This document shows positions 7,608-15,891 of a stretch of DNA of 49,116 bases, piece after piece. Source of the stretch: Actinomycetota bacterium. Its GTDB lineage: Bacteria; Actinomycetota; Acidimicrobiia; Acidimicrobiales; Ilumatobacteraceae. The stretch lies in assembly GCA_026393535.1 (NCBI GenBank), contig JAPKZY010000038.1, positions 1-49,116 of the forward strand, given 5' to 3'. Both the position numbers and the translations under genes were made by a program. Every line of letters starts with the position of its first letter. The first letter of the stretch is position 1. The notes beneath the pieces were generated by a model. The model was not told the DNA's origin. It did not search any database and saw only the letters and a program-made list of their open reading frames with translations.

Positions 7608-8288
7608 ATGAGTCAGCAGTACGACGCCATTCTTTTTGATGCAGGGGGAGTATTCCTTATTCCAGACCCCGCAGTCCTGGCGCCGACACTGGCGTATTAC
7701 GGCGCTACGTCTGATCTCGACGCTTATGTTCGCGCTCACTACGGTGCCATGGCAGCAAAATCACGACAGGGTTCTGGCGAAGACGACTGGTCGTACTACA
7801 ACACCGCATACGTGCAGTTGGTGGGAGTGCCAGAACACAATCGAGAAGCGGCAACATACGTGCTGTCTCGTACCCGTCATGCTCTCTTATGGCGTGCGCC
7901 ACTTGCTGGTTCCGCCGAAACGCTTCGTGGACTCAATGCCGCCGGAGTTCCCATTGGAATTGTCAGTAACGCAAGTGGACAAATTGAAGAAATTCTTGGA
8001 CGTAGCGGCATCTGTCAAGTGGGAGATGGCCCGTTAGCGAGTGTTAGGTGCATTATCGACAGTCATGTTGTCGGGGTCGCAAAACCCGACCCGCACATTT
8101 TTGATTTCGCGCTGCCATTCTTTAGTGACATTGACCGGTCGCGCATTGCATACGTTGGCGACAGTGTTGTTATGGACGTAGGCGGTGCAACAGCAGCAGG
8201 ACTTATCCCAATTCTTGTTGACCCATACGACGATGCCATCGATTTGGTCTCGTGTCGACGCATCGCGTCGTTGCTGGAACTGTTGTAG
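7608..8288 (+). CDS. HAD-superfamily hydrolase
   Basis: A 226-residue haloacid dehalogenase-like hydrolase. Motif I is ILFDAGGVF: the nucleophile Asp is present but the second Asp of DxD is Gly, as in FDxGGV-type members, so a phosphatase with relaxed acid/base chemistry or a non-phosphatase HAD is possible. Motif II is IVSNASGQ, the motif III lysine is in VGVAKPDPHIF, and motif IV is YVGDSVVMDVGGA. A helical cap lies between motifs I and II. ATG 7608 is chosen because TAGTGT ends 7 nt upstream and homology begins there; an upstream ATG at 7524 would lie inside vapC. The stop abuts that of the convergent dehydrogenase without a gap. Confidence 0.88.
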   Translation: MSQQYDAILFDAGGVFLIPDPAVLAPTLAYYGATSDLDAYVRAHYGAMAAKSRQGSGEDDWSYYNTAYVQLVGVPEHNREAATYVLSRTRHALLWRAPLAGSAETLRGLNAAGVPIGIVSNASGQIEEILGRSGICQVGDGPLASVRCIIDSHVVGVAKPDPHIFDFALPFFSDIDRSRIAYVGDSVVMDVGGATAAGLIPILVDPYDDAIDLVSCRRIASLLELL

Positions 8289-9890
8289 CTATTTTTTAGC
8301 GTCGCAAAGGTTCTTTGCGATCACCTTCAGGCACAGTGTTTCGTCTGCACCTTCAAAGATCGACAATACGCGTGCATCGACGTACAAACGGCTCACGCTG
8401 TATTCCTCTGCATAGCCGTAACCGCCATGAATCTGGAGAGCTTCGCGCGTTACCCATTCAGCTACTCGGCAAACGTATGCCTTCACCATGCTGGCTTCCA
8501 TTGCGCCTTCACCTACGCCCATGAGGCCAGCTACTGAATAACAAAACTGGCGTGATGCTTGAATAAGCACAGCCATACGGCCCAATTTGACCTGCGTGAG
8601 CTCGTATTGCGAGATGGGCTGTCCGAAAACTGTGCGGTTATTTGCGTAGTCAACTGCTGCCTCGTATGCGGCTTGCATAACGCCAACTGCGCGAGCTGCT
8701 GTTTGCAAACGACCATTTTCGAAGCCAGCCATCTGCAGGTAGAAACCTTTGCCTAGTCCCTCTTCTTCACCAATGAGGTTTGCAGCAGGGACCCACCAGT
8801 TCTCGATAGCAATTTCGTAACTGTGCATTCCGCGATAACCAATGGTGTCAATTGGGCTGCCGTCCATTTTCCCGCCACCGTCTTGACTGAACGTGAATCC
8901 GTGGGAATCGCCACGTGGTTTTGGAACGATGAACAGTGACAATCCACGGTGCGCCTTTGAGCGATCTGGGTCTGTACGAGCAAGAAGCATCAGCACGTTT
9001 GCACGCGCACCAAATGTGCACCATGTCTTCACGCCATTAATGATCCAGCCAGCTTCGCCATTAGGTCCTGTGCCCCGAACAGCAGTTGTTTTCAAGCTCG
9101 CAACATCTGATCCGTAGTCGGGCTCGGTCACTGCAACTGCTGACATCACTTCCGTGCTAGCCAACTTTGGAAGCCATTCAAGTTTTTGGGCTTCTGTGCC
9201 GCCCTTTACAAGTGCTCGCGTAAGAATTTCAGGACGAGTAATTAGAGAACCACCGATACCAAGTGATGCACGAGACAATTCTTCAGTCGCGATGACTGAT
9301 GCCATGTATTCGCTTTCGCCGCCTTCGCTGAAACCTTCGTACTCAACCGGCACGCTGAGACCGAATGCACCGATTTCGGCAAGTCCAGCAATGATTTCTT
9401 CTGGTACATCACCATTGTGACGGTGCACGTGCTCTGCCTGTGGGGCGATGACTTTATTTGCGTATGAACGGAAGGTGTCTTGGACCATTTCAAAGTCACT
9501 GGCCAAATGACGAGGACCTTGAACTTCTGCAAGTGAGGCGAGAAATTCTGGGGCACGAAATCTCTGAACGAAATCATTTGCTGGTTCAAACTGTGATGCT
9601 TTGACTCCCCATAATTCTTCACGTCCGATGAGGCGAGAGACAAAGTCATGCACCATGTCTGCTGTGAATGCACAGGTGATGTTGTTTTCTACATCACCTT
9701 TTGCACCATAAGCAAGAAGTGACTCGGCAGTTGCGACTGCAGAAGCAACATGAGCAATGTCATATGCCAATGTCTGGTTCTTGTCAGGTCCCCCTAGCGC
9801 GATTAGCGATGCAATGGCAGTGTCGACCATTGACGAAGCGATGGAGATCACCGAAGAGGCTGTCTGGATATCAGGGGCAATTGTGCTCAT
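8289..9890 (-). CDS. mcd: acyl-CoA dehydrogenase, (2S)-methylsuccinyl-CoA dehydrogenase-like
   Basis: A 533-residue flavoprotein: an acyl-CoA dehydrogenase core preceded by about 150 extra N-terminal residues. The core shows VTEPDYGSDVASLKT (FAD/substrate), WIINGVKTWCTFGARANV, GRLQTAARAVGVMQAAYE, and LQIHGGYGYAEEYSVSRLYVD; the catalytic Glu is E513 in SIFEGADETLC. Length and an N-terminal helical extension are characteristic of methylsuccinyl-CoA dehydrogenase, which converts (2S)-methylsuccinyl-CoA to mesaconyl-CoA in the ethylmalonyl-CoA pathway, as I recall the family. The nearby Mcl-like and MaoC genes agree. A TAGCGT -10 (9898-9903) ends 7 nt before ATG 9890. Isobutyryl-, isovaleryl- or other short-chain activity is the alternative. 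Confidence 0.85.
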   Translation of the reverse strand: MSTIAPDIQTASSVISIASSMVDTAIASLIALGGPDKNQTLAYDIAHVASAVATAESLLAYGAKGDVENNITCAFTADMVHDFVSRLIGREELWGVKASQFEPANDFVQRFRAPEFLASLAEVQGPRHLASDFEMVQDTFRSYANKVIAPQAEHVHRHNGDVPEEIIAGLAEIGAFGLSVPVEYEGFSEGGESEYMASVIATEELSRASLGIGGSLITRPEILTRALVKGGTEAQKLEWLPKLASTEVMSAVAVTEPDYGSDVASLKTTAVRGTGPNGEAGWIINGVKTWCTFGARANVLMLLARTDPDRSKAHRGLSLFIVPKPRGDSHGFTFSQDGGGKMDGSPIDTIGYRGMHSYEIAIENWWVPAANLIGEEEGLGKGFYLQMAGFENGRLQTAARAVGVMQAAYEAAVDYANNRTVFGQPISQYELTQVKLGRMAVLIQASRQFCYSVAGLMGVGEGAMEASMVKAYVCRVAEWVTREALQIHGGYGYAEEYSVSRLYVDARVLSIFEGADETLCLKVIAKNLCDAKK

Positions 9891-9969
9891 GGCCTAAACG
9901 CTAGTGAATAAGTGTCGGGTTCAGAGCACTCGTGACGTCTGTACGGGCCTTCACGCCTAGTCTTTGGAT

Positions 9970-11019
9970 GTGGCATTTGACACTTTCCCCACACTCGACT
10001 GGCTCGACGGCGAACTTGACTCATCGGTCGATGTGGAAACTCTTGATGGCCTGATTTCAGTTCTGGCTTCTCAGCCACCCCACCTTGCAACCACGTTGGC
10101 GCTTGTCGTTATTCATAACGGGCAAGTGGTCCGTGAAATGTATGGCCCAGATACCGATGCCTCAACCACATTGATCTCATGGTCGATGGCAAAAAGCATT
10201 ACGCAGGCACTGGTGGGCATTGCAGTGGGGGACGGACTGCTGTCAATTGATGATGACCATCTATTTCCTGAATGGGAACACGACGACCGATCCAATATCA
10301 CGTTGGGCAATCTGTTGAACCAGATGAGCGGTCTTGAGTGGTTGGAAGACTATGTCGACGACAAAGCATCTGATGTCATCGAGATGTTGTTCGGCGATAA
10401 GAAATTTGTCGGAGACCATGCGGCGTATGCAGCATCAAAAAACTTGGAAGCAAAGCCAGGTACAAAGTATTTGTATTCATCTGGCACAACGAATCTTGTG
10501 ACAAAAATTCTTTCTCGCGCGCTAGGTGAACAACCCGGTTCTACAGATGCAATGTCGAAATTCATGAAGGAACGTTTGTTTGATCCACTTGGTATGCGCT
10601 CGGCGATTCCCCGTTTCGATGCTTCAGGGAATTTCGTTGGCTCGTCGTACGTGTTTGCGACCGCACGTGACTTCGCTCGGTTCGGGTATCTATACATGAA
10701 CGACGGAATGTGGAATGGTTCACGTCTGTTGCCAGAGGGTTGGGTGGACTACTCGCGCACTCCGATCGCACGTGACCCTGACAACGGTCTTGATTACGGA
10801 GCTCATGTGTGGATGTTTCCGAACGACCCCGGCTCTATCGCAGCTCTCGGATATGAAGGACAGTTCACGTGGGCGTCACCTAGGCGCAATCTTGTTGTTG
10901 TGAGGCTCGGCAAGACAAATGCCGAGTATGCACCTCTGTTGCGAGCTGAATTATCAAAGATTGTCAAAGCATTCCCAACTCAAGGGTCAGATTTCGGCAA
11001 CGATGGACAACATGGCTGA
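9970..11019 (+). CDS. serine hydrolase, beta-lactamase class C-related
   Basis: A 349-residue penicillin-binding-protein-like serine hydrolase (Pfam beta-lactamase family). The catalytic SxxK is SMAK at about residues 72-75 (SWSMAKSITQAL); the second element is YSSGTTNLV, replacing the classical YxN. No signal peptide is evident, so it may be cytosolic and act as an esterase or amidase rather than as a resistance enzyme. The start is ambiguous: GTG 9970 is preferred because TAGTCT (9958-9963) ends 6 nt upstream, with TTG 9964 possible. It is divergent from the Mcd-like gene, and its 3' end overlaps the membrane-protein gene by 17 nt. Confidence 0.88.
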   Translation: MAFDTFPTLDWLDGELDSSVDVETLDGLISVLASQPPHLATTLALVVIHNGQVVREMYGPDTDASTTLISWSMAKSITQALVGIAVGDGLLSIDDDHLFPEWEHDDRSNITLGNLLNQMSGLEWLEDYVDDKASDVIEMLFGDKKFVGDHAAYAASKNLEAKPGTKYLYSSGTTNLVTKILSRALGEQPGSTDAMSKFMKERLFDPLGMRSAIPRFDASGNFVGSSYVFATARDFARFGYLYMNDGMWNGSRLLPEGWVDYSRTPIARDPDNGLDYGAHVWMFPNDPGSIAALGYEGQFTWASPRRNLVVVRLGKTNAEYAPLLRAELSKIVKAFPTQGSDFGNDGQHG

Positions 11020-12205
11020 TGAAGTGCAGCGCCGTTGGCGCATCAGTAGGGCTTTGCAGTTTGTCGTGCTCGGCGCAATTGTGTACTTTTTTGTGTTGCC
11101 CCTGATCCCCGGATTCCGCGATGCAGTCAGAAATCTAAAAAACGTTGACCCAAATTTGTTGTTTGTTGCACTGGGTCTCCAAGGGTTTTCGCTACTTGCA
11201 TATTCCATGTTGACGAAAGCTGCACTAGGCGACCATGGCGCAGGCATCAGCCTCTTGCGCCTGTTCCGCATTCAACTCAGCACAAAGGCATTAGGAAACA
11301 TTGTTCCAGGAGGTAGTGCTGCAAGTACAGCGCTTGGATACCGACTGATCACAATGTGCGATGTAAAGGGTCCTGATGCAGCATTTGCATTAGCGACTGC
11401 CGGTGTTGGTTCAGCAGTCGTGTTGAACTTCATATTGTGGTTCGGATTGATTATTTCTATTCCCACTAGAGGTGTCAACGCTGCCTACGGAACGGCCGCG
11501 ATTGTTGGAATTCTTCTGATGGCATTTGCGGGTTTCATAATTTTCGGTCTTGTTGAAGGTCAAGGACGTTCGGAACGTCTGGTCCGGTCCGTTGCCCGAC
11601 GATTGCGATTCGATGAAAATCACGCAGCTTCAGTACTGGAGCATTTAGGTAACAGAATTGAGGGACTTTTCACAGATCGCGCATTGATGCAACGTGTTGT
11701 TGGCTGGGCAACTTTGAACTGGGCGCTTGACGCATTGTCGCTGTGGGTTTTCCTTCGGGCATTTGGCGGCAGTCTTGGTTTTGATGCACTTGTCGTGTCG
11801 TTTGGAATTGCAAATGTGTTTTCTGTAATTCCCATCACACCGGGTGGATTAGGAATTATGGAGAGCATCTATATTCCAACTCTTGTTGGGTTCGGCCTTG
11901 CTCGTCCATTGGCCACTGTAGGAGTTCTCTCGTATCGCGTCGCTCAATATTGGTTACCAATTTTTGTTGGTTGGCTGAGTTATTTGTCGTTGCGTGTCGG
12001 ACCGTTCTCCATCGACCGCAAACACAAGTTGGGGCCTTTGCCGCGTGTTGCCACGTCGCAGGCACAACGTGGACTCACCACCGTCGACTGGGTTGAGAAA
12101 TTTGCTCCGCGCGACCGAACTGGGCAGTTTCCGATGCCAGTATTTGACCCATCTGATCTTGAATTCTCAGATGACGATACGGATGGCACGCTGAAACCTG
12201 AGTAG
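11003..12205 (+). CDS. lysylphosphatidylglycerol synthase TM / UPF0104 flippase-like protein
   Basis: A 400-residue polytopic membrane protein with about eight hydrophobic segments, beginning at residues 15-35. The motif NIVPGGSAASTALGYRLI and the late PITPGGLGIMESIY are typical of the AglD/MprF N-terminal-like flippase family (lysylphosphatidylglycerol synthase TM region). The C-terminal 70 residues are soluble and end in an acidic DDDTDG stretch. There is no aminoacyl-transferase domain, so lipid or polyprenyl-linked substrate transport is more likely than lipid lysylation. ATG 11003 (or 11012) overlaps the hydrolase stop, indicating coupling. Its stop TAG 12203-12205 is part of the -10 of the next gene. 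Confidence 0.85.
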   Translation: MDNMADEVQRRWRISRALQFVVLGAIVYFFVLPLIPGFRDAVRNLKNVDPNLLFVALGLQGFSLLAYSMLTKAALGDHGAGISLLRLFRIQLSTKALGNIVPGGSAASTALGYRLITMCDVKGPDAAFALATAGVGSAVVLNFILWFGLIISIPTRGVNAAYGTAAIVGILLMAFAGFIIFGLVEGQGRSERLVRSVARRLRFDENHAASVLEHLGNRIEGLFTDRALMQRVVGWATLNWALDALSLWVFLRAFGGSLGFDALVVSFGIANVFSVIPITPGGLGIMESIYIPTLVGFGLARPLATVGVLSYRVAQYWLPIFVGWLSYLSLRVGPFSIDRKHKLGPLPRVATSQAQRGLTTVDWVEKFAPRDRTGQFPMPVFDPSDLEFSDDDTDGTLKPE

Positions 12206-12215
12206 CGTTGGAGTC

Positions 12216-12731
12216 ATGACAACACATGAACGCCCCTTTGGTCGCTGCCTTGAAGATTTTGTTCCTGGAGACGTATTTCGTCACTGGCCAGGCAAGACAA
12301 TTACCGAATATGACGATCATCTCTTCTGCATGATCACGATGAATCATCATCCACTTCATACCAACGACTGGTTTGCAAAAGAAAGCGTGCAAGGTCGCAA
12401 CGTTGTTGTCGGCAATCTTGTGTACTCGTTAGTACTGGGCATGAGCGTTCCCGATATCAGTGGTGCAGCTATTGCAAACCTCGAAGTCGAAACACTTCAG
12501 CACAAATTCCCAACGTTTCACGGCGACACAATTCATGCCGAGACTCGTGTTCTCGAGACAACTGAGAGCAAGTCAAAGAATGATCGCGGCACAGTGCTGG
12601 TCGAGACCAAAGGTTTCAACCAAGATGGCAAAGAAGTCTGCTACTTCCGACGTCGCGTCATGGTGTGGAAGCGTGAGTTTGCGCCAAGCCGTCGCCGTCC
12701 ATACGACGGACAGGACGTGTGGACCGACTAA
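12216..12731 (+). CDS. mch: MaoC-family hydratase, mesaconyl-CoA hydratase-like
   Basis: A 171-residue single hot-dog MaoC-domain enoyl-CoA hydratase. GRCLEDFVPGDVFRHWPGKT starts the fold; ITEYDDHLFCMITMNHHPLH is the catalytic Asp/His region, followed by VVVGNLVYSLVLGMSV and FHGDTIHAETRVLE. From memory it closely resembles the MaoC dehydratase in the Streptomyces ccr-meaA locus, which is assigned to mesaconyl-CoA hydration; alphaproteobacterial Mch is about twice as long. It would hydrate mesaconyl-CoA to beta-methylmalyl-CoA, the substrate of the Mcl-like lyase at 5857-6906. A TAGCGT -10 (12203-12208) ends 7 nt before ATG 12216, and mutY overlaps its 3' end by 13 nt. Confidence 0.82.
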   Translation: MTTHERPFGRCLEDFVPGDVFRHWPGKTITEYDDHLFCMITMNHHPLHTNDWFAKESVQGRNVVVGNLVYSLVLGMSVPDISGAAIANLEVETLQHKFPTFHGDTIHAETRVLETTESKSKNDRGTVLVETKGFNQDGKEVCYFRRRVMVWKREFAPSRRRPYDGQDVWTD

Positions 12732-13582
12732 GTCGCAATGACCGCATTGCGGCCAGCCTGATTGAGTGGGGCAGCGGTTCGCTGCGTGACCTGCCGTGGC
12801 GTCGCACAAACGACCCGTGGCGAGTACTTGTTAGTGAAGTGATGCTGCAACAGACATCTGTTGCGCGTGTCATGCCAAAGTACGAGGCTTTTCTTGATGC
12901 CTTTCCTACTTCGGGCGCATTGGCAGTGGCACCATTAGGCGATGCATTGCGTCTGTGGTCTGGTCTTGGATATCCGCGGCGGTGTCGCAATCTGCAGGCA
13001 ACTGCAGTGGTGTTACACGAACAATTCGACGACCATATGCCGGCGTCGATTGACGAATTGTTGAAACTACCTGGCATTGGTCAGTACACCGCACGTGCCG
13101 TTTTGGCATTTGCACATCGAATCGATGTTGCCGTTGTTGATGTCAATGTCTCACGTGTGTTGTCGCGACTTGAAGGAGTTCCAATGAAGGCTCGTGCCTT
13201 GCAGGACTTTGCAGATGAGTTAGTTCCTCAAGGGCTCGGGTGGGAATGGAATCAGGTGATGATGGATTTTGGCGCACGACACTGCACTGTCCGTTCACCA
13301 TTGTGCGATTCATGCCCTGTGCGAACCCAATGCAAATACAAGGGCGTTGGTGATGACCCGGCACAGTTGTCGGCCGGAGTCAGTAAACCCCAACCACGGT
13401 TCGAAGGGTCTGATCGTCAGGCACGAGGGCGTGCATTGCGTGCAGTGGGGGACGGCTCACAACGAATCACCGATGTGATTGAAGCAATGCGTGTTGATGA
13501 AAGTCGTGCAGAAAAATTAATCGCATCACTTATCGATGAAGGATTGCTTCAGCGCACAGGCAACAGTGTTACTTTGCCGTAA
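12719..13582 (+). CDS. mutY: A/G-specific adenine DNA glycosylase MutY
   Basis: A 287-residue base-excision-repair enzyme that removes A mispaired with 8-oxoG. Visible: LPWRRTNDPWRVLVSEVMLQ with catalytic E40, the helix-hairpin-helix LLKLPGIGQYTARAV with Y123, catalytic D141 in VVDVNVSRVL, and the 4Fe-4S cysteines C189, C196, C199 and C205 (C-x6-C-x2-C-x5-C). It is shorter than the 350-residue E. coli enzyme because the NUDIX-like C-terminal 8-oxoG-recognition domain is replaced by a roughly 60-residue winged-helix-like tail. Start GTG 12719 lies inside the MaoC gene (13-nt overlap). The convergent hydrolase overlaps its end by 14 nt. Confidence 0.93.
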   Translation: MDRLSRNDRIAASLIEWGSGSLRDLPWRRTNDPWRVLVSEVMLQQTSVARVMPKYEAFLDAFPTSGALAVAPLGDALRLWSGLGYPRRCRNLQATAVVLHEQFDDHMPASIDELLKLPGIGQYTARAVLAFAHRIDVAVVDVNVSRVLSRLEGVPMKARALQDFADELVPQGLGWEWNQVMMDFGARHCTVRSPLCDSCPVRTQCKYKGVGDDPAQLSAGVSKPQPRFEGSDRQARGRALRAVGDGSQRITDVIEAMRVDESRAEKLIASLIDEGLLQRTGNSVTLP

Positions 13583-14447
13583 TCCAATCAATGATTAGTT
13601 TGTTCACTTCAGCTGGCTTTTCTAGCTGCATGAAGTGACCAGCACCTTCAACGATTTTCACTGTGGCCCATGGGCACATCGCGCGGGCTGCTTCTGCAAC
13701 TTCGCTCCCGATGCATCCGTCATTGGCACCGTGTAAGTACAGCGTCGGTTGAGTTAGTTCACCGCCACCTGCCACCTGAATCAAATCGTATTTCTCGCTG
13801 CGCGCACCGGTGCCAAGAGTTGCGCGGTAATAACCAAGAGCAGCTGACATATGTGCAGGATCGCGCAAACATGCTTTGCAATTCTCAGAATCAATTCTGC
13901 CGTCATAACCAGGTGACCAATCACGCCACAACATGTCGATGAACGCAAGATCATTTGCGGGTACCACCATGTCAGACAATGGATGTTGGAAATAGAACAT
14001 GTACCAACTGCGCTTTGTCTGTTCGAGGTTCGTGGCAAATGCCATTCCCATTGCGCCGCCTGGAGGCACTGCCATGCCAACAACTCGCTTCCAGCGATGA
14101 GGTTCGCTCGCTGCTGCACCGTAGACACTTGGCGCACCCCAGTCGTGGCCGATGAGAACTGCATCACCATTTCCGCCTAGTGCTTCATGCAACGCATTGG
14201 CGTCTGCAGACAAAGCACCTGTTTGGTAGATGCCATCTGGTGCGGTCGACGTTGGTGCGTAGCCGCGTGTAAATGGTGCTACCGCTCGGTAACCAGCAGC
14301 TGCGAGTTCGGGCATGAGATGACGCCAACTATGTGCCGAGTCGGGGAAACCGTGAAGACATAGGGCTAACGGGCCAGTTCCACACTCAAGGTAGGTGAAG
14401 TCGATGCCGTTAGCGGTGACGGTATGAGTAGTGATGTCATGAGCCAT
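13569..14447 (-). CDS. alpha/beta hydrolase, epoxide hydrolase/haloalkane dehalogenase-like
   Basis: A 292-residue alpha/beta hydrolase with an Asp nucleophile. HGFPDSAHSWR at residues 32-42 forms the oxyanion region, D102 in LIGHDWGAPSVYG is the nucleophile, and H271 in VEGAGHFMQLEKP is the general base; an acidic residue lies in LHGANDGCIG. The DWG nucleophile elbow is shared by epoxide hydrolases, haloalkane dehalogenases and fluoroacetate dehalogenases; substrate cannot be chosen from sequence. TACCGT (14454-14459 on this strand) ends 6 nt before ATG 14447, so the mRNA is probably leaderless. It is divergent from the MBL-fold gene, with a palindrome between them at 14489-14504. Confidence 0.9.
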   Translation of the reverse strand: MAHDITTHTVTANGIDFTYLECGTGPLALCLHGFPDSAHSWRHLMPELAAAGYRAVAPFTRGYAPTSTAPDGIYQTGALSADANALHEALGGNGDAVLIGHDWGAPSVYGAAASEPHRWKRVVGMAVPPGGAMGMAFATNLEQTKRSWYMFYFQHPLSDMVVPANDLAFIDMLWRDWSPGYDGRIDSENCKACLRDPAHMSAALGYYRATLGTGARSEKYDLIQVAGGGELTQPTLYLHGANDGCIGSEVAEAARAMCPWATVKIVEGAGHFMQLEKPAEVNKLIIDWITAK

Positions 14448-14488
14448 ATCCGAACGGTACTCGGGTGTGGTGCGACACGCGTCACTCT

Positions 14489-14504
14489 AAGTAAATGTTT
14501 ACTT
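14489..14504. promoter_or_regulatory. palindromic operator candidate
   Basis: AAGTAAA-TG-TTTACTT, perfect 7-bp arms, between the divergent alpha/beta hydrolase and MBL-fold genes. It lies upstream of both -10 elements (14454-14459 minus; 14521-14526 plus) and covers the expected -35 zone of the MBL promoter. Confidence 0.5.
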
Positions 14505-14533
14505 CAAGAGCGAACATGCGTAGCGTTAGAGAA

Positions 14534-15373
14534 ATGGGGTCAGAGCAACTACGCGTCACGTTTCACGGCGTTCGCGGTTCAACACCATGTCACGGGCCCG
14601 CCACCGTGAAATACGGCGGCAACACTGCATGCGTTTCTGTACAGGCTGAAGGACAACGTCCGCTTCTTTTAGACCTTGGAACTGGTCTTCGTTATTTCGG
14701 TAAACAGTTTGTTGAGAAAGACGTACCAGTCAATGCAGTGGCATTGGTAACGCATTTGCATTGGGACCATATTCAAGGACTGCCGTTTTTTGCACCGGTG
14801 CTACAGCCAGATGCACGGCTCGAAATGTTTGGTCCAGCTCAAGAAGATGGCACCAGTTTCATGGAATCGGTAAAGAGCATTGTTCGTCCACCAACTTTTC
14901 CCGTTGACATGGCGGGCTTGCACGGACGTTTTTCGTTCCATGATGTTGCAGATAATGATTTCGCAATCGATGGTTATTCCATCAAGTCGCGTTTGGTTCC
15001 TCACATCGGACCAACAGTTGGATATCGCATTGAGTTTGGCGGAGTATCCATTGCCTATATCTCTGATCATCAGCAACCGCTTGACGGGTCGTTCTCTATT
15101 GCTGACGGAGTCCGTGAACTGGCCGAGGGCGCAGATCTCTTGATTCATGATGCCCAATACACACCTGCTGAGTTCGTGACTAAGGCTCATTGGGGTCACT
15201 GCACCACAGAATTCGCGGTCGGTGTTGCGATGTCATGTCGTGCAAAGCGATTGGCTCTGTTTCATCATGATCCCGAGCGCACAGATGCTGAACTTGATGC
15301 GACGAAAGCCTGTTCAGAATCTTCAGGCGTTGAAGTTTTTGTGGCCCGTGAAGGCGCAACAATCAACTTGTGA
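14534..15373 (+). CDS. MBL-fold metallo-hydrolase
   Basis: A 279-residue metallo-beta-lactamase-fold protein. FHGVRGSTPCHGP opens the fold, the metal motif is H74-L-H76-W-D78-H79 in LVTHLHWDHIQG, and further ligands lie in LVPHIGPTVGYR, SDHQQP and DLLIHDAQYT, with a late His in FHHDPER. The GVRGS opening and the architecture resemble PhnP/cyclic-phosphodiesterase-type or RNase Z-related MBL proteins. The usual partner genes for carbon-phosphorus lyase are absent, so the substrate is unknown. ATG 14534 is chosen because TAGCGT (14521-14526) ends 7 nt upstream; upstream in-frame ATGs at 14495 and 14516 lie in or beside the palindrome. Confidence 0.88.
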   Translation: MGSEQLRVTFHGVRGSTPCHGPATVKYGGNTACVSVQAEGQRPLLLDLGTGLRYFGKQFVEKDVPVNAVALVTHLHWDHIQGLPFFAPVLQPDARLEMFGPAQEDGTSFMESVKSIVRPPTFPVDMAGLHGRFSFHDVADNDFAIDGYSIKSRLVPHIGPTVGYRIEFGGVSIAYISDHQQPLDGSFSIADGVRELAEGADLLIHDAQYTPAEFVTKAHWGHCTTEFAVGVAMSCRAKRLALFHHDPERTDAELDATKACSESSGVEVFVAREGATINL

Positions 15374-15396
15374 CCTGTTGCGTCTAATCTGAACTC

Positions 15397-15891
15397 ATGT
15401 CTGCATCTTTTGACTCTGCTCACTTTCGTGCCGTCCTTGGCTATGTACCGACCTCTGTCGTCGTTGTTACAGGGCTCAACGCGCAGGGCACAGCGTTTGG
15501 CCTCACAATTGGTTCCTTTGCATCCGTATCGCTCGATCCACCACTTGTCGGTTTTTTTCCGGGTGTCCGTTCACAATCCTGGGCTGCTATTCGTGAATCT
15601 GGTCGCTTCTGTGTGAATGTCCTCGGATCACACCAAGAAGAAGAGTGCTGGCGTTTTGCAAAAGAAGGCGACGACAAATTTGCCGGTATTGAATGGTTGC
15701 CTTCAGCCGGAGGCAGTCCGGTATTGCCAGGCTCTATTGCATGGATTGATTGTGAGATTGATACGGAAACAGTGATGGGGGACCACACATGTGTTGTTGG
15801 CCGCGTCACGTCGCTTGATCATGCAGAAGAAGTAGAGAATGCCATGGTGTTCTTTCGGGGCAAAGTCTCAAGCGTGAAGCACGTTGGATAG
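15397..15891 (+). CDS. flavin reductase family protein (HpaC-like)
   Basis: A 164-residue FMN-binding split-barrel protein. FRAVLGYVPTSVVVVTG, GLTIGSFASVSLDPPLVGFF, FCVNVLGSHQEEECWRFA and GDHTCVVGRV are the standard landmarks of short-chain flavin:NAD(P)H reductases that supply reduced flavin to two-component monooxygenases. No monooxygenase gene is nearby, so the partner is unknown; a direct oxidoreductase role is possible. TAATCT (15385-15390) ends 6 nt before ATG 15397. The stop region overlaps the following MauE-like gene by 8 nt. Confidence 0.92.
   Translation: MSASFDSAHFRAVLGYVPTSVVVVTGLNAQGTAFGLTIGSFASVSLDPPLVGFFPGVRSQSWAAIRESGRFCVNVLGSHQEEECWRFAKEGDDKFAGIEWLPSAGGSPVLPGSIAWIDCEIDTETVMGDHTCVVGRVTSLDHAEEVENAMVFFRGKVSSVKHVG

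Noticed and set aside
9970-11019. Antibiotic-resistance beta-lactamase
   Set aside because: No export signal, YSS instead of YxN, and similarity to general serine hydrolases; resistance is not supported.
14495-14533. MBL protein starting at ATG 14495 or 14516
   Set aside because: The first lies inside a palindrome and both precede the -10 TAGCGT; the MBL fold begins after ATG 14534.
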